Below, piece after piece: positions 21,754-33,355 of a stretch of 64,000 bases of DNA; position 1 is the first letter of the stretch; each line of letters starts with the position of its first letter. Source of the DNA: Sorex araneus (lineage: Eukaryota; Chordata; Mammalia; Eulipotyphla; Soricidae); NCBI RefSeq assembly GCF_027595985.1, contig NC_073312.1:7604359-7668358 (forward strand). The letters are read 5' to 3'. Position numbers and translations under genes: made by a program. Below the pieces are notes generated by a model. The model was not told where the DNA came from. It did not search any database and was given only the letters and a program-made list of their open reading frames with translations.

Positions 21754-23284
21754 GTGAGATTCATCCCGGGGATGCAAGGATGGTTTAACATTCAGAAATC
21801 AATCGACATAATCCATTATATCAACAAAAATAAAGATAAAAACCATATGATCATATCAATAGATGCAGAGAAAGTATTTGACAAGATCTAACATCCGTTC
21901 ATAATGAACACTCTCACTAGAATGGGTTTGGAGGAACTTTCCTCAAGATAGTCAAAGCCATCTACCACAAACCCATGACAAGCATTATCCTCAATGGGGA
22001 AAAACTAAATGCCTTTCCTCTAAGATCAGGGACAAGACAAGGATGCCCACTCTCACCACTTCTATTCAACATAGTACTGGAAGTACTTGCAATAGCTGTT
22101 AGGCAAGAAAAAGACATTAAGGGCATCCAGATAGGAAAGGAAGAAATCAAACTCTCACTATTCGCAAACGATATGATAATATATAGAGAGAAGCCTAAAA
22201 CCTCTACTAAGAAACTCTTAGAAACAATAGGCTTGTACAGTAAAGTTGCAGGCTATAAAATCAATACCCAAAAATCCATGGCCTTCCTATATGCAAACAA
22301 TGAGTCAGAAGAAAGGGACATGAAAAAAGCAATCCCATTCACAATTGTGCCCCAGAAAATCAAGTACCTCAGAATCAGCTTAACCAAGGAAGTAAAGGAC
22401 CTCTACAAAGAAAACTATAAAACGCTACTCCGTGAAATAAAAGAGGATATGAGGAAATGGAAACATATCCCCTGCTCATGGAGAGGAAGAATCAACATTG
22501 TCAAAATGGCAATACTCCCCAAAGCATTATACAGGTTCAATGCTATCCCTATAAAGATACCCATGAAATTCTTCAAAGAAATGGATCAAGCAATCCTGAA
22601 ATTCATATGGAACAACAAACGCCCACAGATAGCTAAAACAATTCTCGGGGAAAAGGTGATGGGAGGTATCACCCCCCCAACCTTAAACTTTACTACAAAG
22701 CGGTAACAATTAAAACAGCATGGTACTGGAATAAAGGCAGAGCTGCAGACCAATGGAATAGGGTGGAATATCCCTACACACAACCCCAAATGTATGATCA
22801 TCTAATCTTTGATAAGGGAGCAAGAAATGTGAAGTGGAGCAAGGAAAGCCTCTTTAACAAATGGTGCTGGCACAACTGGACAACCACATGCAAAAGAATG
22901 GCTTAGATCTCTACCTGACACCATGCACAAAAGTCAGATCAAAATGGATTAAAGACCTCAACATCAGACCACAATTCATAAGGTACACTGAAGACAAGGT
23001 TGGCAAAACCGTCCACGATATTGAAGCTAACGGTATCTTCAAAGATGCCACGCAACTGATCGACCAAATGGAAACAGAGATAAACAAATGGGACTATATT
23101 AAACCAAGAAGCTTCTGTACCGCAAAAGATACAGTGACCAGAATACAAAGACAATCTACAGAATGGGAAAGGATATTCACCCACTACCCATCCGATAAGG
23201 GGTTGATATCAAGGGTATATAAAGCACTGGTTGAACTCTACAAGAAGAAAACATCCAACCCCATCAGAAAATGGGGTGAAGAAA
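21754..23284 (+). pseudogene. Inverted 5' half of the same L1: ORF2 reverse transcriptase region
   Basis: The plus strand encodes L1 reverse transcriptase sequence: [18 protein letters not shown], a fingers/palm block [19 protein letters not shown], and the active-site motif as FAND instead of FADD (about 22159-22170). It continues to [14 protein letters not shown] at 23270, just where the minus-strand half takes up the ORF2 reading. Damage includes a stop in DKI* near 21888, a frameshift after GLEEL near 21940 and a one-base loss near 22680. The enzyme is inactive. Confidence 0.93.
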
Positions 23285-23564
23285 TGGTTTTCATATTCTT
23301 ATCACAACCTTTAGTTCCTCTTGGAGCCACTCCTTTTCTGGGGAGATCCACCCTTCTCTGGAGGCTGCCTACATTTCTGCCTCTGAGGGATGCCTTAGTT
23401 TCTCCATCTCCAAAGAACTCAATATTTTCACCCTCAAGGAATGAAAATCAGCGGACTTCATGTCTTTGGGCTGCTTTGGGGCTGATGACTTGGCAATTTC
23501 TTTAAATCACATCTGGGTTTTACTACTTCCTGTAAAACTCAGCATCACTACCAACACCATCTCA

Positions 23565-23567
<3 letters not shown>

Positions 23568-23614
<47 letters not shown>
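23568..23614 (+). repeat. (CA)n microsatellite
   Basis: About 22 uninterrupted CA units lie between TCTCACT and CCTGCTTG. Likely polymorphic. Confidence 0.97.
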
Positions 23615-23617
<3 letters not shown>

Positions 23618-23644
23618 GCTTGCAATTAAAAATGAAACCATTAT

Positions 23645-23800
23645 GGGGCTGGAGTGATAGCACAGCCGGTAGGGCATTTGCCTTGCACTCGGCCAACCCA
23701 GGTTGGATTCCCAGCATCCTATAAGGTCCCCTAAGCACCGCCAGGAGTAATTCCTGAGTGCAGAGCCAGGAGTGACCCCCCCCCAAAAAAAAAGCAAAAA
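23645..23800 (+). repeat. SINE-A with 17-bp TSD and a shortened 3' end
   Basis: The head GGGGCTGGAGTGATAGCACA and the body are normal. The last part is GGAGTGACCCCCCCCC and then A runs, so the CCTGTGCAT segment was lost. TSD AAAAATGAAACCATTAT lies at 23628-23644 and 23801-23817. Confidence 0.95.
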
Positions 23801-23817
23801 AAAAATGAAACCATTAT

Positions 23818-24995
23818 AAACTAGGGCAGAAGGGGACCCCAGGAGGCAGAGCTGAAGGGAATGGGGCAGAGAATGGGGTACCTCCAGGGCCCACGTACCT
23901 GAGTGCTTCCCTGGATAGAGCCTTCTCCTTGCCTGCTGACCTGGGTGCTGTTGGAAACCTACCCCCTCCACCTTCCAGTTACCGTATTGATATTGATAAC
24001 AGAACCCAGAATGAAGACAAAGTGTTTGGTATTCAGAAAGCATGTGACTTTCAAATTAACCAAGTCCTGATGTTAATAAGAATATTCATTACTGATAAAT
24101 GTGGACACTGAGAAAGGGCATGACCTACGTTCTTATCCTCTATTACAGGCTGTCTTGAGTAGCAGACTTTCATTTAAATTTCCCAGGTTTGAGTTAGTCT
24201 TCATTTCTGGTATTAAAAAAATAAAACCCTCACTGTGGAAAAATATCGGTTCAGGTTAGGTCAAGGATAATTATTTTCCCAAATGTCAGGAATTGATGCT
24301 TTTTTTTTCCATGAGATATCTAATCCCAGCTATTTGTGTTGTTTTGTGAAAGTAATTAAGTCCAAAAAGCAAGAACCTATAATTTTCAGTTTGAAGTTGA
24401 CTCCAATGGGTGAAAATATTTATTTTTCCTTTGCTCCTTCTTTGGGCTCACATAATGAATTAAATGCAGGGCTTTCTTTCTTGATTATTGCTTTAGAACG
24501 AAATTGTCATGCCTCATTACTCAGTTTCAAAAAGAGATGATAGCATACTATATTATAGGATTTTTATGTATTGCTAATGTCTAGAAAACTCAGCAGATTA
24601 ATTCTCTCTCTACAAGGTGAAATTGATTGAGAAAATTGGATATCTGTAAAAGTCCATCAATTGTGACCTGAAAACTTTATAGAAGAGGACACACAAGGAC
24701 TCGACAGGAAAAATATAAACCTCATGCCAGAGATAAACAATTTTACCCAGAAGGCCTATCCAACATGGACCTAAGAGTCATGGTATTCAGTTAGCAATTT
24801 TTTAATACTAAGTCGTATAAATTACCTATAGGAGGTAGAAGGTGTAAAAAAAAATAGCTGAGAACATACATTGAAATTTATAAGAAATATCCAAATTAGA
24901 GAAGCTAAATTATTTACAGACAGTTAAAACCCAAGCATAAATAAAGTCTCGGGTGTAAGTTCTGAAGAGTGATGAAGTAGAACAACTGTGATCAT
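23818..24995. other. AT-rich unique DNA, no gene recognised
   Basis: About 1.2 kb is without a recognisable young repeat. It has several ATTA-containing stretches but no coding signature. Confidence 0.4.
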
Positions 24996-25009
24996 AGAAA
25001 AGTTCTTTG

Positions 25010-25186
25010 GGGGCCGGAGCGATAGCACAGTGGGTAGGGCATTTGCCTTGCACATGGCCAACCTGGGTTCGATCCCCGGCATCCCATATGGTCCCCCAAG
25101 CACTGCCAGGAGTAATTCCTGAGTGCAAAGCCAGGAGTAACCCCTGAGCATCGCTGGGTGTGACCCAAAAAGCAAAAAAAAAAAAA
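25010..25186 (+). repeat. SINE-A with 14-bp TSD
   Basis: GGGGCCGGAGCGATAGCACA, box B GGGTTCGATCCCCGG and GTGACCCAAAAAGC, then A14. AGAAAAGTTCTTTG lies at 24996-25009 and 25187-25200. Confidence 0.95.
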
Positions 25187-25204
25187 AGAAAAGTTCTTTG
25201 CTGG

Positions 25205-25376
25205 GGAGAGGTGTTTCGGCACATCCAGGGGTGCTCAGGGGCTATTCCCGGCTCTGGGTTCAAGGGGTGCTCAGGGACTATTCCTGGCTCTGGGTTCAAG
25301 AGTCCGACCCCCTGCTGCTGCAGAGGATCAAACCTGGGTCAGTTGCGTGCAAGGTCTTTGCTTCTCTCTGACCCTA
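25205..25376 (-). repeat. Old reverse SINE with internal tandem duplication
   Basis: The body unit GGGGTGCTCAGGG-CTATTC-GGCTCTGGGTTCAA occurs twice in tandem (25228-25263 and 25264-25299). A reverse box B (GGATCAAACCTGG) and GTGCAAGGTCTTTGC follow. Confidence 0.75.
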
Positions 25377-25387
25377 CAGGATGAGAT

Positions 25388-25557
25388 TTTTGTTTGTTTG
25401 GGGGCCACACCTGGTGATACTCGGGGGTTACTCCTGGTTCTGTGCTCAGGAGTTACTCATGGTGGTGCTCAGGGAGCCAGATGGGATGCCGAGGATCAGA
25501 CCCAGGTCAGTCATGTGCAAGGCACATGCGCTACCCTCTGTACTATCACTCCAGCCC
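25388..25557 (-). repeat. SINE-A, reverse strand
   Basis: TTTGTTTGTTTGGGGGCC, ACACCTGGTGATACTCGG, CTGTGCTCAGGAGTTACTC and CTATCACTCCAGCCC make a full reverse copy. CAGGATGAG flanks it at 25377-25385 and 25563-25571. It is the third SINE in a row. Confidence 0.9.
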
Positions 25558-25571
25558 TGGTGCAGGATGAG

Positions 25572-26065
25572 TCTTGAACCTCAGGGAATCATAGCGGAAG
25601 CACATTGGACTTCCTGTGGGGAATCTGGTCTCCATGGAGAAAACAAAGACCCCTACAGCTTCTGTCCAGCAGGCTTGCCTAGCCCTTTCTTCCTTAGATG
25701 TGCCCATTCCAAGAGGTCCAAGATGGGAGAACCCTTCTTTTCACAAAGTGCTTCAATCTCCATCCTACCCGCACTCAGCGCTGGTTCTCAGGAGGCCACC
25801 TAGCCTGTCCTGTGCCGACAGATTCTCCTGGATCTGGCTTCCAGTTGAGCTGACTCCATGGCCGTCCCCAGGAGAGAAACCAAAGCTGAGAAGAAAGTCA
25901 GACAGGGGGGCCCATGCCTACCTCCTTCCTGGGCCAGGTTCTGCCGCTAAGGCCACCCCTCGTAGGCAGCCTGGCGCCTGCTTGTTCTTTGTGGATCTCA
26001 GGGACAGAGGCAGACACCTGAGATGGTTTTCCCCATTGCTGGTTTCCTTACATGTCTCCTATACT
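25572..26065. other. Unique DNA, no gene recognised
   Basis: A plus-strand frame of 165 codons (25616-26113) has no known motif and its end is antisense L1 tail. I do not call it a gene. Confidence 0.4.
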
Positions 26066-26165
26066 TTTTTTAAAAATTTTTTATTAGAGAATCACTGTGA
26101 TGTACAAACTTAATGAACTTTCGTGTTTGCATTTCACTCATACAGTGATCGTTTACCCTACTTTT
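26066..26165 (-). mobile_element. Short L1 3' end, reverse strand
   Basis: TTTTTTATTAGAGAATCACT, GATGTACAAACTTAATGAAC and CATTTCACTCATACAGTGAT is the last ~90 bases of an L1 read in reverse. Confidence 0.8.
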
Positions 26166-26755
26166 GTAAAATAATCTATTTATTAAGTTCTGGATTGCCC
26201 GTGTTGAATGGGTGAGTGATTCATTTCTTGCTGGGACCCCCTTAACTTCTCTCCTCTCAGCTCCCATGGACCATCAGCAGATGTGACTGGAACAATCCAA
26301 GCAGCTTTACTCCCAGAAGTCTTGGCAATGGTTGTTAGTAAGACACAGGTTTAGAACTGTACGTAGAAAGGAAACTGGTGGGATAGTAAAGAAGGATAAG
26401 GAAGCAAAAGGCACCGAGAGTTTCATTCCCTGCCTGCCTGCTTGTTTGATGCCAAGTACTATTCAAGGTCCTGGATTTCGTAGATGACCCAAAATAAACC
26501 AAAACAACCAGCACCGTCTACAACCTAAGGAACTCATTGAAACAGAAATGCTCTCTTCCCCTTGAACCAGACCGAGCTTCACCTGAGACATCAACACTAT
26601 TTTCAAAGTCACCCAAGGTTTCAATGTCCAATGCAGAAACTTCTGGCATAGTTTCCTAAAGCCATGTTTAAATAGATCAGAATAATCCAGCCCTGGAGGT
26701 GCAATTCATCTTGCTAATTCAGTCATTATAAGAGTAATTGCTGCCAAGTCGGGGG
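26166..26755. other. Unique DNA with a possible L2-like relic
   Basis: GATGCCAAGTACTATTCAAG and CAAAACAACCAGCACC (26440-26530) resemble the old mammalian 'gccaggcactgttctagg... acaaaacagac' repeat. The rest shows nothing. Confidence 0.35.
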
Positions 26756-26759
26756 AGGG

Positions 26760-26906
26760 GAGGGGGCAGTTAGGATAGAGAAGGGGCCACTATGGCAATG
26801 ATAATTGGAAATGATCACTCTGGACAAGAACTGAGTGCTGAAAGGAGCTAGAGGGATACACATGATAACGTTTCAGTACCTGTATTGTAAACCATAATGC
26901 ACAGAA

Positions 26907-26938
<32 letters not shown>

Positions 26939-26940
26939 CA
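26760..26940 (+). mobile_element. L1 3' UTR fragment ending in (GA)n
   Basis: GGATAGAGAAGGGGCCACTA, GGACAAGAACTGAGTGCTG and GTAAACCATAATGCAC match the 4850 copy. The element breaks off at the GA microsatellite (about 26905-26939). Confidence 0.8.
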
Positions 26941-27015
26941 GTGGCTACTGATTTAATTTAATCTGATTTAATCTTTATAACTTTTAAAGAAGGAAGTTTC
27001 TGTTAGGATCTCAGT

Positions 27016-27150
27016 TTTTTTATTTAGTATATTTGGAGGAAGGGGATGGGTTGAGCTATCCCTGGTGATACTCCTGACTCTGTGCTCAGGAGTCTCTCCT
27101 AATGGCACTTAGGAACCAATTATGGTTCGAGGGATCAGAGCATGCAAATG
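27016..27150 (-). repeat. Old reverse SINE fragment
   Basis: CCTGGTGATACTCCTGACTC, TGTGCTCAGGAGTCTCTCC, AGGAACCAATTATGG and GAGGGATCAGAGCATGCAAA follow the reverse family order without the head end. Confidence 0.6.
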
Positions 27151-27151
27151 T

Positions 27152-27258
27152 CACAGAAGAGGAAACTGACGCCTAAGATTACATGACCCCAAAGGGGCAG
27201 GTTGCATTTCAACCTGAATACCGGTGCCTGTACCCCTCATCTTAACCTCTACCCTAAA
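27152..27258 (-). repeat. MIR fragment
   Basis: TCACAGAAGAGGAAACTGAC, CCCCAAAGGGGCAGGTTG and TGCCTGTACCCCTCATC, then TTAACCTCTACCCT, follow the reverse MIR consensus. Confidence 0.6.
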
Positions 27259-28154
27259 CTAGAATATTTTTTGAATATTCGTCCAATCACCAAAAGGTCC
27301 CCAACAAAAATTAACCCTACAAAGAATGGCCTGTAGGAAGATGGCAGACCCCAGGCGTGTGCAGCTCTCGGAAAGCGTGATGAGAATTAATCCGTGCACA
27401 CTTTCAAAATTAGCCAACCACCCAGCCAAGACGCTACTCCATTCCAGGGATGCGATCACGTACGTCTTGGACATAGCTTCTGTGTGTGGAGACAGAGCAC
27501 GGCCTGGGGAGAACCTAATCGCATTCCGACTGTATCCAAAAGATGACAGGAACAGCTAGGGGCTCTCCAGTGCTGCTGTGTGGGCACTTAGCGTTCAGCC
27601 GACACTTCATTACCATTAGTTGCAACTGAGCGGCAGCGCGCTCTTTAATGAAGTGCATATAATGTTCTCCTCATCATTTGCTTTTGCCACCAGACCCGGG
27701 CACTGTAAACTACAGCACACCCAGCTTGCAGGAAGGTGTCTGCATTTAGCTTTCATTAGAGCAGCTTCTCCTGCACCTGCTTCTCATCCGAGAGGACAGG
27801 GAACCCCTGGCTTGTGTCTGGCAGCAGAGGAATAAGATCGGCTTGATGGAAACTCACCGTTTGCTCGGAGTGTCCCTTTGCAGCCACATGCCCAGTGGGT
27901 CTCAGTGAAGACTTAGTCCTGAGAGTAGAGAAGGAACGTGGCTCAACTGAGAAAGAGAGAAAGATGGTTTAGAAACTTCCCTTTCAAAAAAAAAGAAAAA
28001 ACACTTTTGTTACCAAGCACAAGGGGTTCATGACTTGAGGTGCCTCAGCCAAGACAGCCTCTGGGAGCTACTGAAGGCAAAGACTTACTGGTAACAAGCA
28101 AGGAGGCAGGGCGCTCCCTCCCAGACGGCCATCTGGGAGATTTCCAGAGCCTAC
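27259..28154. other. Unique block, possible conserved non-coding DNA
   Basis: This is repeat-free sequence with no recognisable frame. The segment 27600-27830 has balanced composition and motifs such as CTTTAATGAAGTGCATATAA. That makes it a mild candidate for constrained DNA. Confidence 0.35.
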
Positions 28155-28165
28155 TCATGGGAAGG

Positions 28166-28413
28166 GCTGGAGCGATAGCACAGCGGGGAGGGCGTTTGCC
28201 TTGCACGCGGCCGACCCAGGTTCGATTCCTCTGCCCCTCTCAGAGAGCCCGGCAAGCTACCTAGAGTATCTCACCCACATGGCAGAGCCTGGCAAGCTAC
28301 CCGTGGTGTATTCAATATGCCAAAAACAGTAACAACAAGTCTCACAATGGAGACATTACTGGTGCCTGCTCGAGCAAATCAATGAGCAACGGGATGACAG
28401 TGATGACGGTGAT
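28166..28413 (+). repeat. SINE-B with 11-bp TSD
   Basis: This is a full plus-strand copy: GGCTGGAGCGATAGCACAGC, box B AGGTTCGATTCCTC, two GGCAAGCTACC modules (about 28251 and 28291), CCAAAAACAGTAACAAC, CAACGGGATGACAGTGATGA. TCATGGGAAGG lies at 28155-28165 and 28414-28424. The TSD is not A-rich and the tail is not poly(A). Confidence 0.96.
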
Positions 28414-28424
28414 TCATGGGAAGG

Positions 28425-28852
28425 TGGGACAGAACTGGGGAACGGGGAATGGATCTGCTGAGAGGTGTGAGGACTCCTGCTGAGGGGTGCAGTTCTCGGC
28501 ACACGTGACTGGGTCATGTCAGTACAACTTAGACTTTCTTCTACACAACTGGGAGGCCCTGGGTCTGGCCCTATCACTTCTGTCTTAACTGGGGCAGCAA
28601 ACAGGCACACAGTCTTGCTCGAGGTTTCATTCCATGCAGCCTTTACAAGGTGTTGGCAAATGAGAAGCTGAACCAAACAAAGTTTTAAAGATACATCCTG
28701 CTCTGTCTTACACTGTACGAAGCCACCAGCTAACACTTCAAACTGACACACCATGAGAGAGATGTGATAAGCTCAGGCCACTGTGTTCTCTCCATTTCCG
28801 TTTTCTAGGCTGAATTCTTGGGGCGCCTGGAAGACACAAAGATAGAGACCTG

Positions 28853-28856
<4 letters not shown>
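28425..28856. other. Unique DNA, no feature seen
   Basis: I find no repeat or gene in this stretch. Confidence 0.4.

Positions 28857-28886
<30 letters not shown>
28857..28886 (+). repeat. (AC)n microsatellite
   Basis: About 13-14 AC units between GGAAA and AGATTGTTG. Confidence 0.95.
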
Positions 28887-28887
<1 letters not shown>

Positions 28888-28959
28888 TTGTTGTTGGAGC
28901 TAAATTGGCAGGTCTGCAAAGAGGTGAGTGGCCCTAGTGGCCCCAAATGTGTGCACACA

Positions 28960-29105
28960 TGGGGGGTGGTGGGAGGAAAACTGGGGACACCGGTAAATTT
29001 ACACTGGTAAAGGGTTGTGTGTTGGAACATTGTATGACTGAAAGCCAGTGATGAACAACTTTATACCTGTGTATCTCATGGTGATTCAATATTTTAAAAG
29101 AACGT
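28960..29105 (+). mobile_element. L1 3' end
   Basis: GGTGGTGGGAGGAAAACTGG, ACACTGGTAAAGGG, GTTGGAACATTGTATGACTG, AACAACTTTATACCTGTG and CTCATGGTGATTCAAT are the last ~140 bases of an L1. Confidence 0.85.
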
Positions 29106-29789
29106 GTGCACACACATGCCCCAAAGATCTCTCTAGAGGAGCGAGTCAGCTTCAAGCAAGCAAGATGAATACTGGCCCCGAGCAAAGGAAACAGAAAAGG
29201 CCCATGAGATCAGCACAGTACTGAGATTCCTCGCAGGCTACAGGACTGAGACAAGGGTTCCAGTTGAGTTTCCTGAGCACAGAAACCTGAGTCCCATTAG
29301 GAAATCCGGCCTGGTCAGGGAAGCTTCTCTAATTTCCCAGGATGTGGATGAACTGAGACCTGGAGGTTATTGAACCTGCTGGAGTGAGCACTTTGGGAGA
29401 TTTTCTTTAAAAAATGGCTTTACCCTGAGGTGACTCTGCAGTTTCCACCTCTTTCCTGAGTTACTGTCGTCCCAGGGACCCTTGCTTGTCCTCTCTCTCA
29501 GCCCCGGATTTGATTATTCACATGGGCAGTCAACAGCCACCTAATTAACTGGATAACCAGTCAGTGCCTTACTTCCCCCTCTGCCACACAGCCTCGAACC
29601 AATTTTCAATGTGAGATAAAGAAGGTTTCATTATAATTCAATTGAAACAACTAGCAAGGTTTGCCAATTACCACATAATGGAAATCCAACCCGAACAGAG
29701 CTTGACCGTGGGCTATAAAAGAAAAGATGACTTCCTGGGAAAGTCATATAAATGAAAGCAAAACGCCATCTAGGCCAGGCGAAGGAAAG
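29106..29789. other. Unique block, candidate conserved non-coding DNA at 29510-29780
   Basis: The block is repeat-free. Between 29510 and 29780 there are closely spaced AT-rich homeodomain-like cores (CCTAATTAACTGG, TATAATTCAATTG, GCCAATTACC) and a CTATAAAAG. There is no gene evidence. Conservation is not testable here. Confidence 0.3.
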
Positions 29790-30296
29790 TGATGATGGCT
29801 AATTTCATGTGTCAACTCAACTGGCCTGGGGTGCCTAGATTAAACATTCTTTCTTGGGTACATAGATCTGTGCGGGCAATTCCAAAGAAGTTAACACTTG
29901 AATTCTGAACTCTGCAAGGAGGGATGGGGTGGGGAGGGGGGATGGTCCTGCTCCGAGGTGGGGGAGGGGGTTGCTGCCAATCTCTTGCTGCCTGCCTGCC
30001 ACTGGAACAGAACAAGAGCGGGAAAGAGAAGGGGCTCTCTCCTCTGAGGTGTTCTCTCTGCCTCAGTGCTGAACCAGGCATTTTGACTCCCAGCTTTCCT
30101 GGGTCTCAGCTTGCAGGCAGCAACCGAGTCACCTAGTATCCCAATCTCCATAATCTTGTGAGCCAACTCCTTATTATTCGCACATAGTTACGTGATAGAG
30201 GGCTAGAGTTAATATATACATCAATAGATCTGAGATAGATAGAGGATATACCAACCATATTGGTCCTGTTGCTCTGGAAAGTTCTGACTACATACA
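29790..30296 (+). mobile_element. Solo LTR of ERVL type (MLT2-like)
   Basis: It opens TGATGGCTAATTTCATGTG with TCAACTCAACTGG and closes with TTGGTCCTGTTGCTCTGG and GTTCTGACTACATACA. These are the start and end of a class of old mammalian ERVL LTRs as I remember them. It has TG...CA ends and no internal retroviral genes. The subfamily name is tentative. Confidence 0.6.
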
Positions 30297-30512
30297 TCTA
30301 GGAGGGAGAGATGAAGCTACATGGGTAGATATAGAAACATAAGATGAGACAGTGAGTGAGAGACAGACTTTATTTGTTCGCTCTAACACGAAAGCCATAA
30401 TTTTGCCTGGATCTTCACATGTTGCATTCAATGTGTTGCCAAAACTATGTGTATGTTATCATAGTCTAATTTTGTCAATTTTATTTTAAGCACTTTTTTA
30501 AATTGTATATAC

Positions 30513-30743
30513 ATTGTCACTGTCATCCCGTTGTGCATCGATTTGTTCGAGCGGGCACCAGTAACGTCTCTCATTGAGAGACTTATTGTTACTGTTTTTG
30601 GCATATCCAATATGCACGGGGAGCCTGCCAGGCTCTGCCGCTCGGGCTCGGTACTCTCAGTAGCTTGCCGGGCTCTCCGAGAGGGGCGGAGGAATCAAAC
30701 TCAGGTCGGCCTCGTGAAAGGTGAAAGCCCAACCACTGTGCTA
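30513..30743 (-). repeat. SINE-B, reverse, lacking the first head bases
   Basis: On the minus strand it runs from the head (TAGCACAGTGGTTGGG) through CCGGCAAGCTACTGAGAG and CCAAAAACAGTAACAATAAG to CAACGGGATGACAGTGACAA. The motif CTCTCAATGAGAGA forms a small inverted repeat inside it. Confidence 0.93.
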
Positions 30744-30769
30744 AAATTTTTATCTTATTAAAGAACCAT

Positions 30770-31315
30770 TACTTACAAAATTGTTGATGACTGAATTTTA
30801 GAATGTTCTAGCACAATCCCACCACCAGTGTCAATTTTCTTGCACCAATGTCCCCAAGTTCCCTCCCACACACCCCCACCTCAAGTTTCCACCTTGGCAG
30901 GCACATTGTAAAGTCTGGTGATTGTGGCTGGATCTCAGGTCTTCGGTGTTGTTGAGTCTATGGTTTGGACATATGCTATGCCATTTCCCGTGTCACTAAT
31001 GTACCTGAGGCCTTGGACGCCTGCGCTCCTGCTACTTCCCTTCTTCCTCTTCTTACTTCCCCCCCACCTTGATTTCTTTCCTTCTCTGTCCTTCCTGTAC
31101 TCAGGGGTCAAGGGCAATCTAGGCATCTCCCCTCTACTGTAGTCAATTCCCTTGACATTATTTTATATGCTACAGATAAGTGAGATCATCTTGTGTTTGT
31201 CCTTCTTCCGGCTTACTTCACTTAAATTGGTGCCTTCCGGTTCCGATCAAGTTGCAGCAAACTGTATGACTTCATCGTTCCTTGCAGTTGTGTAGTATTC
31301 CATTGGTTTTCAAAA
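30770..31315 (-). mobile_element. Old L1 3' UTR and ORF2 end, reverse
   Basis: GTTCTAGCACAATCCCACCA, CCCCAAGTTCCCTCCCAC, GATAAGTGAGATCATCTTGT and GTTGTGTAGTATTCCATTGG are reverse L1 sequences of an older subfamily. It is cut at 31315 by the next L1. Confidence 0.75.
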
Positions 31316-31955
31316 TTTTTAATATAGGGTTTCATGCATAAAAATTCCAGCACCAGACCCTCCACCGGAGTGTCCATTTCCCTCTACAAATGTCCCGATG
31401 TCCCCCTCAGCTGCCCAGTTCTCAGTTTCTGTTGCCTTTTATGATTTGTCATCCCTTTATTATGTGTCTTTATATCCCACAAATGAGTGTGATCATTCCC
31501 TGCCTGTCACTCTCTCTCTGACTCATTTCACTCAATATGATACTCTCCAGAGCCACTTACATAGCAGCAAATTGCATGATTTCATCTGTTCTTAAAGCCA
31601 CGTCGTACTTTATTGTGTATATGCACCATAATTTTTTTTATCCAATCATCTGTTCTTGGACACTTGAGTTGTTTTTAGATTTTTGGCTACTGTAAGTAGT
31701 GCTATAATGAACATAGGAGTGCAAATGTCTTCTCTGAATAAAGTTTTTGGGACTTTGGGGTAGATGCCCAGAAGTGGAAATACTGGGTCAGAGGGAAACT
31801 CAATTCCTAGTATTTTGAAAAGTGTCCATATTGTTTTCCAAAAAAGCTGGATCAGTCAGAATTTTCACCAGCAGTGAATGAGGTCCCTTTTTCCCCACAT
31901 CCACACCAGCGTTGGTTATTCTCATTCTTCGTGATGTGTCATATTCTAAGATTTT
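31316..31955 (-). mobile_element. Old L1, reverse, nested against the previous one
   Basis: The reverse 3' UTR starts at CAAAATTTTTAATATAGGG. ORF2 C-terminal sequence (antisense GTAGTGCTATAATGAACATA and ATACTGGGTCAGAGGGAAAC) ends at the motif TTGGTTATTCTCATTC. Many frame breaks are present. Confidence 0.8.
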
Positions 31956-32782
31956 GATGGAAATAGCTTAATTTTTAAAAAGCATAAGTAATTAGTCACT
32001 GGATTGTAAGTAGAGTAGAAGCCCTGCCTATTACAGTAAAAGGAATTTTCCTTCAGCCTGCTGAGAATGACAGGTCCCAATCCTTACCAGCCCCAAATCA
32101 GACCACAGTACTTCAAGTCTTCACATAAAACATACATAATCAGGGCCAGGTACACTGAAGAAATGATGCACCTGACCAGAGTTGCCCATTTAAATATTAG
32201 AAAACTTTCACGCCTAATGTGGGGAAGAGAACTTTCAACCAAATGATTACATTTTGCTTTATTATCAGGGAAAATACTTTATTTTCTTACTTTATACGTT
32301 AAGGGAAAATATGACCTGTGTACAGTCAAATCAATAGATCACTTCAACACAGAATAAACACAGTGCACTGAGATAATTTTTAAATAAGATTCCCATTGCC
32401 GGGGTGCTGCTAAGAGACACGTTAGGGAAATCTATTTAAGAGGGGTAAGAGTGAATAAGTTGCAAGGTGATAATAATTCTTGGAGCTAAAGTAAAGCCAC
32501 TGATGGAGTTCCAAGTTTAACCTGGGAATAAAATCTTAAACACCGTGAAGCAAAGACACTGTTCTCCAAGTGCTTTTTCAGAGCGTGTCTGTCTCCAGCC
32601 CCAGCACCTGACTCCTCACACCCTAACCCCTCTCCAGGGAAATATAGCAACAGAGTCAACCAACTCAGACCATCACATTTTCCAGGGCGCCAAGTCCTTC
32701 CTAAAGAACCGTGGTTCCCAGGTACTCCCAGGGAGGGAAAATGGAGATGGGTAAGGACAATAAATTTCTAAAGTTTACCTCT
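31956..32782. other. AT-rich unique DNA, no feature seen
   Basis: I see no repeat or gene signature here. Confidence 0.4.
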
Positions 32783-32795
32783 GAAAACCCACACT

Positions 32796-32965
32796 GAAGG
32801 GGCTGAAGTGATAGCACAGAGTGTAGGGTGTTTGCCTTGTAAGTGGCCAACCCAGGTTCAACCTCCAGCATCCCATATGGTTCCCTGAGCACTGCCATAA
32901 CTAATTCCTGAGTGCAGAGCCAGGAGTAACCCCTGAGCACCACCGGTGTGACCCAAAAAGCAAAA
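32796..32965 (+). repeat. SINE-A whose tail became a GAAA array
   Basis: GGGGCTGAAGTGATAGCACA, GGTTCAACCTCCAGCATCCC and GTGACCCAAAAAGC form the SINE. GAAAACCCACACT flanks the SINE plus array at 32783-32795 and 33343-33355, so the array is the expanded tail of this insertion. Confidence 0.95.
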
Positions 32966-33344
<379 letters not shown>

Positions 33345-33355
33345 AAACCCACACT

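Noticed and set aside
21975-22706. Active reverse transcriptase gene
   Set aside because: It is L1 ORF2 with FAND in place of FADD, interrupted on both sides by a stop and frameshifts, and inverted within a truncated insertion.
25616-26113. 165-codon frame
   Set aside because: No motif recognised, and its last codons read through antisense L1 tail at 26066 onwards.
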